Positions 1-6,526 of a DNA stretch of 7,372 nucleotides are shown here, in pieces. The stretch is taken from the NCBI GenBank assembly GCA_046484285.1, contig JAWOBP010000040.1:1-7372 (forward strand), read 5' to 3'. The DNA is from CAZHCG01 sp046484285. Lineage in GTDB: Bacteria > Myxococcota_A > Polyangia > JAAYKL01. A model generated the notes under the pieces. That model saw only the letters and a program-made list of their open reading frames with translations. It made no database searches and was not told where the DNA came from. A program made the translations under genes and the position numbers. Each line of letters begins with the position of its first letter. Positions within the stretch are counted from its first letter, which is position 1.

Positions 1-227
1 GCCTCTGCAACGTGCGGACCCGTGTCGGTGTCGACGTCGCCGTCCGCGTCGGTGTCCGTGTCCGCGTCGGTGTCGGAATCCGTATCGGCGTCGGAGTCGC
101 CGCCGTCCGGCTCGATGGCCGCGGGACCGCCGGTGTTGCACCCAGCAAGCGCAAGCGCGACGAGCCCTTTGACCAAAAGCCGGACCTCGCAACACCAAGA
201 CACGCCGACCACCTCTCTCGTCATCAT
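1..227 (-). CDS. Secreted lipoprotein with Asp-X repeat linker (3' end outside window)
   Basis: The first 75 codons of a gene that runs off the left edge. The reading begins at ATG 225-227, with GGAG seven bases upstream; a second ATG follows directly. An N-terminal segment ends in a hydrophobic stretch and a lipobox LAGC with Cys30, so signal peptidase II cleavage and lipidation at Cys30 are expected. After a short Gly/Pro linker comes a region where Asp alternates with Ser, Thr or Ala, from about residue 44 to 68 (13 Asp). Such acidic linkers typically join the lipid anchor to a surface or periplasmic domain in Myxococcota-type bacteria; that domain lies outside the window, so no function can be given. 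The n-region of the signal peptide is long, with Trp11 and two Cys, so the true start could differ slightly. Confidence 0.8.
   Translation of the reverse strand, partial: MMTREVVGVSWCCEVRLLVKGLVALALAGCNTGGPAAIEPDGGDSDADTDSDTDADTDTDADGDVDTDTGPHVAE
21..103. repeat. Low-complexity hexanucleotide-like repeat encoding the Asp-X linker
   Basis: On the plus strand GTC or a close variant recurs every six bases. On the minus strand this reads as GAC-N-N-N, giving alternating Asp. The near-regular six-base period makes it prone to slippage in multiples of one dipeptide, so linker length may vary between strains. It is a coding repeat, not a separate element. Confidence 0.6.
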
Positions 228-410
228 CTCTTCACTCCGGTAATGACATGTCGATGAAGAACCCTCCTTCATCCAAGTCCTCACCAGCTAGAATGTTCAA
301 AATCTCTCCGGGCTGCGGAGACGAGCTTTTCGGCGAGCGGCAGCTCGTCCCCTCCTACCGTACCCGTGGTGTCTGTCTCGATGTCTTCGTGTACCACAGG
401 CCACTGCGCG
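228..410. other. Upstream region of the lipoprotein gene, mostly non-coding
   Basis: This stretch separates the lipoprotein start from the foldback element. It holds a perfect 8-bp inverted repeat at 320-327 and 342-349 (GACGAGCT with a 14-base loop). No T-run follows on either strand, so it is not a convincing terminator. An AGGAGG on the minus strand (263-268) lies 13 bases before an ATG whose frame closes after five codons, just upstream of the lipoprotein; I give it no function. A possible gene remnant on the minus strand is listed separately. Confidence 0.4.
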
Positions 411-421
411 CTAGTGCCTCG
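281..421 (-). pseudogene. Possible 3' remnant of an unrecognised gene, cut by the foldback element
   Basis: The minus strand is open for 47 codons between an in-frame TGA at 422-424, inside the terminal repeat of the neighbouring element, and a TGA at 281-283. The residues outside the element look protein-like (for example HEDIETDTTGTVGGDELPLA, then an amphipathic stretch ending FEHSSW). There is no start codon with a ribosome binding site. It could be the C-terminal end of a gene whose 5' part was lost when the element arrived, as seen for the adaptor at the other copy. It is short and matches nothing I recognise, so chance openness in GC-rich DNA is a real alternative. Confidence 0.25.
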
Positions 422-573
422 TCAACCTCTCCCGTTCGGGTGAGAGCGGCCCCTGGCCACGATCCCGGCGTCACTCCTCCTCGACGTGGCGCTGCCACGC
501 CTTCGTCGTCCTTCCTTGGCCTCGCGGACAGTTGCTCGCTCTACCCGAACGTTTTCGATTGACGAGGCACTAG
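411..573. mobile_element. 163-bp MITE-like foldback element with CTAG-ended terminal inverted repeats
   Basis: The ends are perfect 15-bp inverted repeats: CTAGTGCCTCGTCAA at 411-425 and its reverse complement at 559-573. After a 7-base mismatched block the symmetry resumes for nine bases (CGTTCGGGT at 433-441; complement at 543-551). A hairpin with a 6-bp stem, CGTGGC-GCT-GCCACG (485-499), sits exactly at the element's centre of symmetry. Another local hairpin lies at 427-446: CTCT CCCG, a TT loop, then CGGG, a TG bulge and AGAG. There is no room for a transposase. CTAG at both ends is compatible with a TA or CTAG target duplication, as made by IS630/mariner-type or some IS5-type transposases (family knowledge; assignment is inference). 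The first 63 bp recur at 6881-6943. The right end overlaps the vapC stop codon. Confidence 0.7.
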
Positions 574-983
574 TCTTCCGCGGTCCAGTCCCGGATCGCG
601 AGACCCTCTATTCTGGACATGTGGGAGCGATCCGCCGTGACCAGCACGGCGTCGCTCGCGGCGGCGTGGGCGGCGATGGCCACGTCGAAGTCCTCGATGA
701 CCTCTCCCTTGCTCTCCAGGTCGACCTTGATCGCGCCGAACGCCCGGCTCACCTCGTCGCTCCAGGGGGCACGCCCCATCTCGCCGGCGATCACGGCGAA
801 GCGCTTCTCGAGGCGGGATCTACGCCTGGAACGGGGCAAGCGCGCGATCCCGTACTCTATCTCGGCGATCACCGGCTGCGGCACCTCCACGTCGCCGGGA
901 CGCAACTTTTCTATTCGGGAAACGGCGCGGGGATCTCCCTTGAGCAGGGACGAAAGCGCATTGGTGTCGAGGATCTGCTTCAC
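570..983 (-). CDS. vapC: VapC-like PIN-domain toxin ribonuclease
   Basis: A 137-residue PIN-domain protein of normal VapC length. VapC toxins are Mg-dependent endoribonucleases that cut tRNA, rRNA or mRNA to halt translation; the target here cannot be read from sequence. The acidic active-site set is present: Asp6 in LDTN, Glu41 in AEIEYG, Asp100 before AIAAHA, and Asp118 in VTAD. The start is GTG at 981-983, overlapping the vapB stop as GTGA, so translation is coupled to the antitoxin. The stop codon TAG (570-572) lies inside the terminal CTAG of the adjacent foldback element. Residues at the end (GLAIRDWTAED) resemble a usual VapC C-terminus, so little or nothing seems lost. Family assignment is firm; activity is inferred. 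Confidence 0.92.
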   Translation of the reverse strand: MKQILDTNALSSLLKGDPRAVSRIEKLRPGDVEVPQPVIAEIEYGIARLPRSRRRSRLEKRFAVIAGEMGRAPWSDEVSRAFGAIKVDLESKGEVIEDFDVAIAAHAAASDAVLVTADRSHMSRIEGLAIRDWTAED

Positions 984-1228
984 AGCTCGACCGGATCCTT
1001 GCTCCCGCGGCGGGCCGCGACCTCCTCCAGCAGCTCGTCGACCGCGCCGCGCAACTCGTCGTCGACGTCGGCGAGCGTCTCCAGAAACTCGTCGGACCAG
1101 CTCGTCTCCTCCTCGATCACCCGCTCGAGCGCCCGTACCACGAAACGGCTGCGACTGATACGATGCGCCCGGGCACGCTCGTCCACGACGCGCAGCAGAT
1201 CGTCTGGAATATGAACCGTGGTTGCCAT
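980..1228 (-). CDS. vapB: VapB-like ribbon-helix-helix antitoxin
   Basis: An 82-residue antitoxin. Residues 2-7 (ATTVHI) form the DNA-contacting beta strand of a ribbon-helix-helix fold. Helices at about 8-21 and 25-38 follow, the second beginning ISRSRFVVRALERV. The acidic C-terminal half (about 39-72, rich in Glu/Asp/Leu) is the expected part that wraps and inhibits the toxin. The ATG at 1226-1228 has no Shine-Dalgarno sequence; it lies six bases after a good -10 box, suggesting leaderless translation. It is the first gene of a two-gene operon. Antitoxins of this type repress their own promoter alone and with toxin, and the palindrome at 1233-1255 is the obvious binding site. Confidence 0.92.
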   Translation of the reverse strand: MATTVHIPDDLLRVVDERARAHRISRSRFVVRALERVIEEETSWSDEFLETLADVDDELRGAVDELLEEVAARRGSKDPVEL

Positions 1229-1232
1229 GTGC

Positions 1233-1255
1233 TGAATATACTACAAATATATTCA
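1233..1255. promoter_or_regulatory. Palindromic operator for VapB/VapBC
   Basis: A perfect 8-bp inverted repeat, TGAATATA and TATATTCA, flanks a 7-base centre (CTACAAA). It covers the -10 box and most of the promoter spacer of vapBC, so a bound ribbon-helix-helix dimer pair would block RNA polymerase. The position and symmetry are read directly. The ligand is inferred from how VapB families autoregulate. Confidence 0.7.
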
Positions 1256-1262
1256 TAGTCAA
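1235..1262 (-). promoter_or_regulatory. Sigma70-type promoter of vapBC, probable leaderless start
   Basis: Read on the minus strand, TTGACT (-35, 1257-1262) is separated by 16 bases from TATATT (-10, 1235-1240). Counting seven bases past the -10 box puts transcription start at or next to the A of the vapB ATG (1228). The mRNA would then have no leader, in agreement with the missing Shine-Dalgarno. The AT-rich patch contrasts sharply with the GC-rich surroundings. Both boxes are close to consensus; the exact start point is inferred. Confidence 0.7.
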
Positions 1263-1350
1263 CCATCGGGCAACTGCTCGCGGTTGATCAAAACCCTGCT
1301 CCTTGCATCCGGCAGAATAGCAGATACCCTTGGATTGTCGCGAGATGGTG

Positions 1351-3081
1351 ATGAGCAAGTCTGGAATCAGGGCGCCGGTCGGCGGGATCAAGGGCGCGGT
1401 GGACAAGCTGCTGGCGCGCAATCTGGAGACGATCCTCAAGATCCCCGGCAGCAAACTGTACAAGAGCTATGAGCGCGCCACGCGCGACGTGGCCGCCACG
1501 CAGACCGCCGTGCTGAACGACATCATGCGCTACGCCGAGGACACGGTCTTCGGCCGCGAGCACGGATTTTCCGAGATCGAGAATCACGCCGAGCTCTGCC
1601 GGCGGGTGCCGATCCGCGACTACGAGGGCCACCGCCCCTACGTCGACCGCCACGCCGCCGGCGAGCGGGACGTGCTGTTTCCCGGCAAGCCGATGATGTA
1701 CTCCCGCTCCAGCGGGACCACGGCCGCGCCCAAGCTGATTCCTTTTACGCACTACAACTTCGAGCGCACGATCAAGAACCGCGGCAAGCTGTGGCTGTAC
1801 GGACTGATGCGCTCCTACCCGGGCATCTACCGCGGCAAGAGCTACTCGGTCGTCTCGCCTGCGGAAGAGGGCCGCACCGATGACGGCACGCCGTACGGCT
1901 CGCTGTCCGGCGTGATCCGGCAGAACATTCCGAGCTTCATGGCCCTGACCCACGCCGCGCCCTACGAGGCGACGCTGGTCCCGGACTACGAGAGCCGCAC
2001 CTACGTGCAGCTGCGCTTCGGCGTGCCCAGCGACGTGACGCTGGTGCTGACCGGCAACCCCTCCACGGTGCTCAACTTCGTCACGCGGGCGAACGAGTGG
2101 AAGGAGGACCTGATCCGCGACGTGCGGGACGGTACTCTCTCCAGGGATATCGATATCGATTCCAAAACGCGCGCCATGCTGGAGGCGCGGCTGGAGCCGG
2201 CTCCGGAGCGGGCCGCCGAGCTGGAGCGGTTCGCCGAGCGCAACGATCGCCTGCGCCCGGCCGACTACTGGCCGCGCCTGGGCTTGGTGCACACCTGGAC
2301 CCAGGGCAACTGCGCGCTGGTGATCCCCGAGATCCGGCCCTGGTTCCGGGAGGAAACGCCGATCCTCGACTTCGGCTACATCGCCAGCGAGATCACGGCC
2401 ACCGACCTCGTCGACCCGCAAACCCAGGGCTCGCTGCTCCAGGTGCAAAGCGGCTTCTACGAGTTCAGCCGCTTCTCCGAGGGCGACGACCCGGACCGCG
2501 AGATGCTGCTCGCCCACCAGCTCGAGGTCGGAGAGCGCTACTACGTGTACGTCACCACCTTCAGCGGGCTCTACCGCTACGACATGAACGACGTGGTCGA
2601 GGTGGTGGGCAGGTTCAACCAGGCTCCGATCCTGCGCTTCCTGTTCAAGGGCAAGGGCATCACCAACATGCAGGGCGAGAAGCTCTCCGAGCAGCAGATG
2701 ATCGAGGCCGTGCAACGCGGAGCCGAGCGCGCCGGTGTGCGCCACGACTTCTTCGTGGCCTACGCCGACTTCGAGCGCAAGGGATACTTCCTGTACGTGG
2801 AGCTGCGCGGAGACGACTCGCCGGCCCGCCGCGACGAGCTCGCCCGCGCCGTCGACGAGGCGCTGCGCGAGGTCAACGTGGAGTACGACGCCAAGCGCGG
2901 CTCGGATCGCCTGCGGCCGCTCGAGGTGATACCGCTCAGGCCCGACTCGTTCACCGAGTACCGCAAGATCCGCCTCGCCGAGGGGGCGCACGAAGGCCAG
3001 ATGAAATGGCTCAACCTCTCGGACTCTCCCAGGACGCGGGAGCACATGGAGCGCCTCGTTTCGAAAACCGGCGAGGAGTAG
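1351..3081 (+). CDS. GH3-family acyl-acid amido synthetase
   Basis: 576 residues, the usual GH3 length (about 500-600). GH3 enzymes belong to the ANL superfamily: they adenylate a carboxylic acid with ATP, then join it to an amino acid. Plant members conjugate auxin or jasmonate; the substrates of bacterial ones are largely unknown. Visible motifs: SRSSGTTAAPK (118-128), the phosphate-binding loop; GYIASE (342-347), the acyl-adenylate Ser/Glu motif; GLYRYDMNDVVEVVG (406-420), the nucleotide-binding motif; and FKGKGITNMQGEKLSE (432-447) at the hinge to the small C-terminal domain. Start ATG 1351 is preferred for the GAG at 1342-1344; ATG 1345 or TTG 1330 would add two or seven residues. It stands alone on its strand and ends 13 bases before the convergent tolC-like gene. 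No substrate clue comes from neighbours. Confidence 0.9.
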   Translation: MSKSGIRAPVGGIKGAVDKLLARNLETILKIPGSKLYKSYERATRDVAATQTAVLNDIMRYAEDTVFGREHGFSEIENHAELCRRVPIRDYEGHRPYVDRHAAGERDVLFPGKPMMYSRSSGTTAAPKLIPFTHYNFERTIKNRGKLWLYGLMRSYPGIYRGKSYSVVSPAEEGRTDDGTPYGSLSGVIRQNIPSFMALTHAAPYEATLVPDYESRTYVQLRFGVPSDVTLVLTGNPSTVLNFVTRANEWKEDLIRDVRDGTLSRDIDIDSKTRAMLEARLEPAPERAAELERFAERNDRLRPADYWPRLGLVHTWTQGNCALVIPEIRPWFREETPILDFGYIASEITATDLVDPQTQGSLLQVQSGFYEFSRFSEGDDPDREMLLAHQLEVGERYYVYVTTFSGLYRYDMNDVVEVVGRFNQAPILRFLFKGKGITNMQGEKLSEQQMIEAVQRGAERAGVRHDFFVAYADFERKGYFLYVELRGDDSPARRDELARAVDEALREVNVEYDAKRGSDRLRPLEVIPLRPDSFTEYRKIRLAEGAHEGQMKWLNLSDSPRTREHMERLVSKTGEE

Positions 3082-3094
3082 GAAAGAGAAGCCC

Positions 3095-4666
3095 TCAGCG
3101 CGGCAGCTCGGTCATGTCCTCGCCCACCGAACGCAGCAGCTCGAGCAGCGCTATCTGCGCCTCCAGCCGCTTGGCCGCGAGGTTGACGTCGGTGGCGGAC
3201 TTGGTGCGGCGGGCGTCGGTCACGTCCAGCGAGGTGCCGGTCCCGGCCCGGTAGGACGCCTCGACCAGCTCCAGCGCCTCGTCTGCCAACCGCGACTGGT
3301 TCTCGGCGATCTCGATCGTGGAGAGCGCGGTCAGGTAGTCGCGCCGCTTCTGGCGCACCTCCAGATCGACGTCCCGCTCCACGTCCTCGAACTGCAGCAT
3401 CGCCTGTCTCAGCGAAGCGCGCTTCTCGTCGAGATCGCCGTAGCGGAAGTGGTTGTAGATCGGCACCGAGAGATTGAAGATCAGCGCCCAGCGCGAGCGG
3501 TCCTGCGAGCCCAGGTCGCCGGGCTCGGTGAACTGGTAGTCCAGCCCCCAGCTGGCGTCGAGCGTGGGCAGGAACTGCATCCAGGCCTTCTCGAGCTGCA
3601 AGTCCATCAGCTCCACGGTCTCGCGCTTGGAAGCCAGGTCCGAACGCTCGGATCGGGCGCGCTCGACCAGCTCGTGCTCCTCGCCCTCGGGGGGACGCAC
3701 GTCCGGCTCCCGGACCGGCATCGGCAACCCGCCGATTCCGGTCAGAACGCCCAGCGCGTCGCGGGCGTTGTCCAAAGAGAGGTGCGAGCTGAGCAGCTGC
3801 TGGCGAGCCTCCTCCAGATCGGTCTCGGCGCGGATCACGTCGATCCGTAGTCCGGTACCGGCGTCGTGCCGCGCGCGCGCCACCTCCAAGTGATGCGCGG
3901 CGGACCCGACCGCCTCCTCGTTCATCTCGATCAGCGAGTCGGCCATCAGCGCGAAGTAGTAGGCCTTGGCCACGCCCAGCAGCAGCTGCTGGCGCACGTC
4001 GTCGATCGAGAGCTCGGCCACCTCGACTCCCTTGTCGGCGACGCCGATCGTCCACCAGCTCTCCGCGTTGACCAGCGACATCCCGACCCCGATCGAGCCC
4101 TTGAGGTCGTCCTGCGGCATGACCACGGTCTCTCCCATGTCGACCATCCCCGACATGCTCGACGGCATGCTGTCGGCGAAGTTGACCGTGTCGGCGTGGT
4201 CGCGGTGCATCAGCTGCATGCTGGCCTGGGCGCCGGGCAGCACCAGACCCCAGGCCTGCTTGAGCCTGGCCTCGGCCTTGTCGACCTCCAGCCGCGCCGC
4301 GGCGAGCTTGACGTTGCGGGTATCCGCGGCCCGCAGGGCCTCGGCGAGCGTGATCGGCTCGCCCGGAGTCGACTCGGGCAGATCCAGCTCGACCGGAGGG
4401 GATCCGACCTCGGCCTCTGCCGCCGGCTCGTCCGGCGCGGAAGCGCCGCTTTCCCGCGCCTCGTCCACGACCTCGGCCGCGCTGGTAGACTCCGGTTCGG
4501 CTCGGCCCGGCTCCGCCCCTTTCTGCTCGTCGTCCGCCCGCTTCTGCTGCGCCGCGGCCGCCCCGGAGACGAGCGCCAGCGCCAGCACCGCGACCGCGAG
4601 CAGGCCGCCGGGTCGGTTTTCGTTCCCCCGCGAGATCGCTGTACAACGCATTCTCGTACACCTCAT
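3095..4666 (-). CDS. TolC-like outer membrane efflux protein
   Basis: A 523-residue outer membrane factor, the exit duct of tripartite exporters. The start ATG (4664-4666) overlaps the permease 2 stop as ATGA. A signal peptide is visible: basic N-terminus, hydrophobic core around residues 21-35, cleavage likely after AAAA near residue 39. Residues 40-100 form an acidic, Ala/Pro/Glu-rich linker. Then come two homologous OEP repeats, roughly 105-310 and 330-517. Each carries the family hairpin motif: HDAGTGLRIDVIRAETDLEEA (in part, 268-287) and YRAGTGTSLDVTDARR (472-487). A Met-rich segment at 168-183 (MPSSMSGMVDMGETVVM) is unusual and could contact the substrate or a metal. The frame is whole although all upstream operon genes are broken, so it may serve another pump or be recently orphaned. 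Confidence 0.9.
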   Translation of the reverse strand: MRCTRMRCTAISRGNENRPGGLLAVAVLALALVSGAAAAQQKRADDEQKGAEPGRAEPESTSAAEVVDEARESGASAPDEPAAEAEVGSPPVELDLPESTPGEPITLAEALRAADTRNVKLAAARLEVDKAEARLKQAWGLVLPGAQASMQLMHRDHADTVNFADSMPSSMSGMVDMGETVVMPQDDLKGSIGVGMSLVNAESWWTIGVADKGVEVAELSIDDVRQQLLLGVAKAYYFALMADSLIEMNEEAVGSAAHHLEVARARHDAGTGLRIDVIRAETDLEEARQQLLSSHLSLDNARDALGVLTGIGGLPMPVREPDVRPPEGEEHELVERARSERSDLASKRETVELMDLQLEKAWMQFLPTLDASWGLDYQFTEPGDLGSQDRSRWALIFNLSVPIYNHFRYGDLDEKRASLRQAMLQFEDVERDVDLEVRQKRRDYLTALSTIEIAENQSRLADEALELVEASYRAGTGTSLDVTDARRTKSATDVNLAAKRLEAQIALLELLRSVGEDMTELPR

Positions 4667-5561
4667 GACAGTCGCTTCCGGAACCGGAGCGACGCAGCTA
4701 TGAGTACACCCGCGCCCAACGCAGTCAAGGCCGCCAGCGAGTCGGCCAGCGCCGAGAGGGGCGCCCCTTTTACCATCAGCCCACGAACCAGCTCGATGTA
4801 GTAGAGCAGCGGATTGATCGCGCACAGCCACTGCACCGGCTCGGGCATGTGCTCCACCGGAAAGACGTAGCCGGAGAGCATGATCGCCGGCAGGATCACG
4901 AAAAACGAGCCCAGCATCGCCTGCTGCTGGGTGGCGGAGATCGTGGAGACGAACAGGCCCAGCCCCAGCGTGGTCATCAGGAAGACCAGGCTGACCCCGA
5001 ACACCGCACCATCGTGATCACAGTCAGCACCAGCGCCAGCACGCCGGGAACCAGGAAGACCGCGGTGCGCAGCCGGGGGTTGAACCAGGCGCGGGGAACC
5101 AGCCGCAGGCGCGGGGCGATCCCGTCCAGGCCCGATCCGCGCGCGGCCAGGGTGGTCTCGATCTTCTGGCGCTGCCTGCGCTCGACCCTCTCGCTCAGAA
5201 TCCGCGACAGCTCCTGCCCGGCGCGCACCGCGGTGTTGGCGTCCGATCCGTCGACCGCCACCAGCAGCTCGGCCTCGCCTTTCCAGACCGCGTCCGAGGC
5301 GGCCCGGTTGTCGCGGACCACCTCCAGCAGCTCGAAGCTCTCGGCGCGATCCATGGCGCCGATCAGCTCCCGGCTGGCCCGGCTGGAGTCGCGGTCCGAG
5401 ATCACGGCGGGAAAGCGTTGCAGGTCGAGGTTGACCGCGAACCCGAAGATCGTGACCTGCACCAGCGGAACGATCAGCAGAATCGGCAGCATGCGCCGAT
5501 CGCGCAGCGTCTGGATCAGCTCCTTGCGGATCACGGTCAGCACCACGCGCGGCGAGATCAT
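4663..5561 (-). pseudogene. ABC-2 type permease 2, broken by internal deletions and a frameshift
   Basis: An exporter membrane subunit. It starts at ATG 5559-5561, sharing one base with the preceding stop (TGATG). The first frame gives RKELIQTLRDRRMLPILLIV with the first membrane span, a periplasmic domain, and a second span ending LVLTVITM near 5009. It then runs into a foreign tail and stops at 4977-4979. The remaining protein is in another frame from about 5007 (VFGVSLVFLMTTLGLGLFVS) to the stop at 4663-4665. Compared with the neighbouring paralogue, about 66 residues are missing between the halves, including the ERGTMEQLxVTP motif. Another 19-20 residues seem missing in frame near residue 95. 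It cannot form a normal subunit. The family resembles YbhR/YhhJ-type transporters. Confidence 0.85.
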
Positions 5562-6526
5562 CAGTCCAACCTCGTTTTGAAAGCCAAAACCGAAAAGGTC
5601 AGCAGCACCGCGGCAAAGGCGGCCAGCGCACCGGCCTCGAGCGAGATCGCCTCCAGCGAAACATCCTTGAGGAACAGACCGCGCAGGACGACCAGGAAGA
5701 AGCGCGCCGGCACCAGGTAGGTCAGATCCCTGATCGGCGCCGGCATCGAGGCGATCGGTGAGAGAAAGCCCGAGAGCAGCAGCGACGGTAGAATCGAGGA
5801 CAGCATCGAGGCCTGGATCGCCACCTGCTGGTTGCGGACCACCACCGAGATCAGCAGTCCCTGCGCCAGCGCCGCCACCAAAAACAGCGAAGAGGCTCCC
5901 AGCAGGATCAGCGGGCTGCCTTTCAGTGGGACGTCGAACAACAGCACCCCGCTGGCCGCGACCAGCACCAGCTGGCCCAGCCCCAGGAAGAAGTACGGCA
6001 CCAGCTTGCCCAGCGCGATCTCCAGCCTCCTCACCGGGGTGACCAGCAGCTGCTCCATCGTCCCGCGCTCCCACTCGCGCGAGACGGTCAATGCCATCAG
6101 CAGCGTGTTGACCATCGCCAGAATCACCGCGATCAGCCCCGGGACCAGGTACCACTGGGAGCGCAGCGCCGGGTTGAACCAGTTGCGGAGCCGCACCGCG
6201 ACCGGAGGCTCGGCGTCTTCGGCGCGCAGCGCGCCGGCCGAGTCCAGCCCGGCGGCGATCAGCCGCAGCGAGCGCTGGCCGACCAGCTCCGAGGCGTGGC
6301 CGAGCGCGATGCTGGCGTCGTTGGCGTTGGTGCCGTCGACCAGCAGCTGTACCGCCGCCTCCTCGCCCCGAGCCAGCGCGCGGGCGTGACCGCGGGGAAT
6401 CACCAAAGCCGCGCGCGCCTCGCCGCGGTAGACCTCTCCCTCTTCTACGCGAAGATCGAGACCGCGCAGCGCGCGGACCGCGCCGAAGCTCTTCTCCAGG
6501 CCGCTGATGCGGAGCGTCTCGCTCAT
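5561..6526 (-). pseudogene. ABC ATPase start fused by deletion to ABC-2 permease 1
   Basis: A 321-residue chimera. Residues 1-33 (MSETLRISGLEKSFGAVRAL then GLDLRVEEGEVY) are the beginning of an ABC ATPase. It stops just where Walker A (GPNGAGKST) should start. From residue 34 (RGEARAALVIPRG) the sequence is an ABC-2 permease, with periplasmic domain to about 125, then membrane spans near 127-147, 173-198, 203-228, 236-258 and 297-316, and the conserved EWERGTMEQLLVTP at 151-164. The permease N-terminus, including its first membrane span, is gone. The deletion joined the two genes in frame near 6427 and removed all ATP-binding motifs, so at least about 1 kb was lost (estimate from usual family lengths). 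The start ATG 6524-6526 forms ATGA with the old adaptor stop. A membrane protein could still be made but could not power transport. Confidence 0.88.

Larger units (their letters stand above)
1229..1350. other. Divergent intergenic region between vapB and the GH3 gene
   Basis: 122 bases shared by two divergent genes. The left half holds the vapBC promoter and operator. For the plus-strand gene I see no clean promoter: TTGATC (1284-1289) and AGAATA (1314-1319) are too far apart (24 bases) for a normal sigma70 pair. A GAG at 1342-1344, six bases before ATG 1351, is the only candidate ribosome binding site. Confidence 0.45.

Noticed and set aside
21..103. CRISPR array
   Set aside because: The repeat has a six-base period, is coding on the minus strand, and has no spacer structure.
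232..249. Five-codon leader peptide before the lipoprotein gene
   Set aside because: The AGGAGG is 13 bases from its ATG, too far, and nothing in the codons suggests attenuation.
411..573. Integron attC site or cassette boundary next to vapBC
   Set aside because: No RYYYAAC / GTTRRRY core pair at the arms, the tips are CTAG-ended perfect repeats, and the second copy sits beside a decayed operon gene, not a cassette.
486..1214. Plus-strand frames opposite vapBC
   Set aside because: Products are low-complexity Arg/Ser/Thr-rich and antisense to two well-supported genes with promoter and operator.
1288..3045. Long open frame (585 codons) on the minus strand opposite the GH3 gene
   Set aside because: It mirrors the GC-rich codon pattern of the plus-strand gene; the plus strand has complete GH3 motifs, and the antisense product is His/Val/Leu/Ala-rich without recognisable domains.
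2760..4661. Long minus-strand frame overlapping the tolC-like gene and the end of GH3
   Set aside because: Arg/Gly/Ala-rich shadow frame; the tolC frame has a signal peptide and two OEP repeats and fits the operon overlaps.
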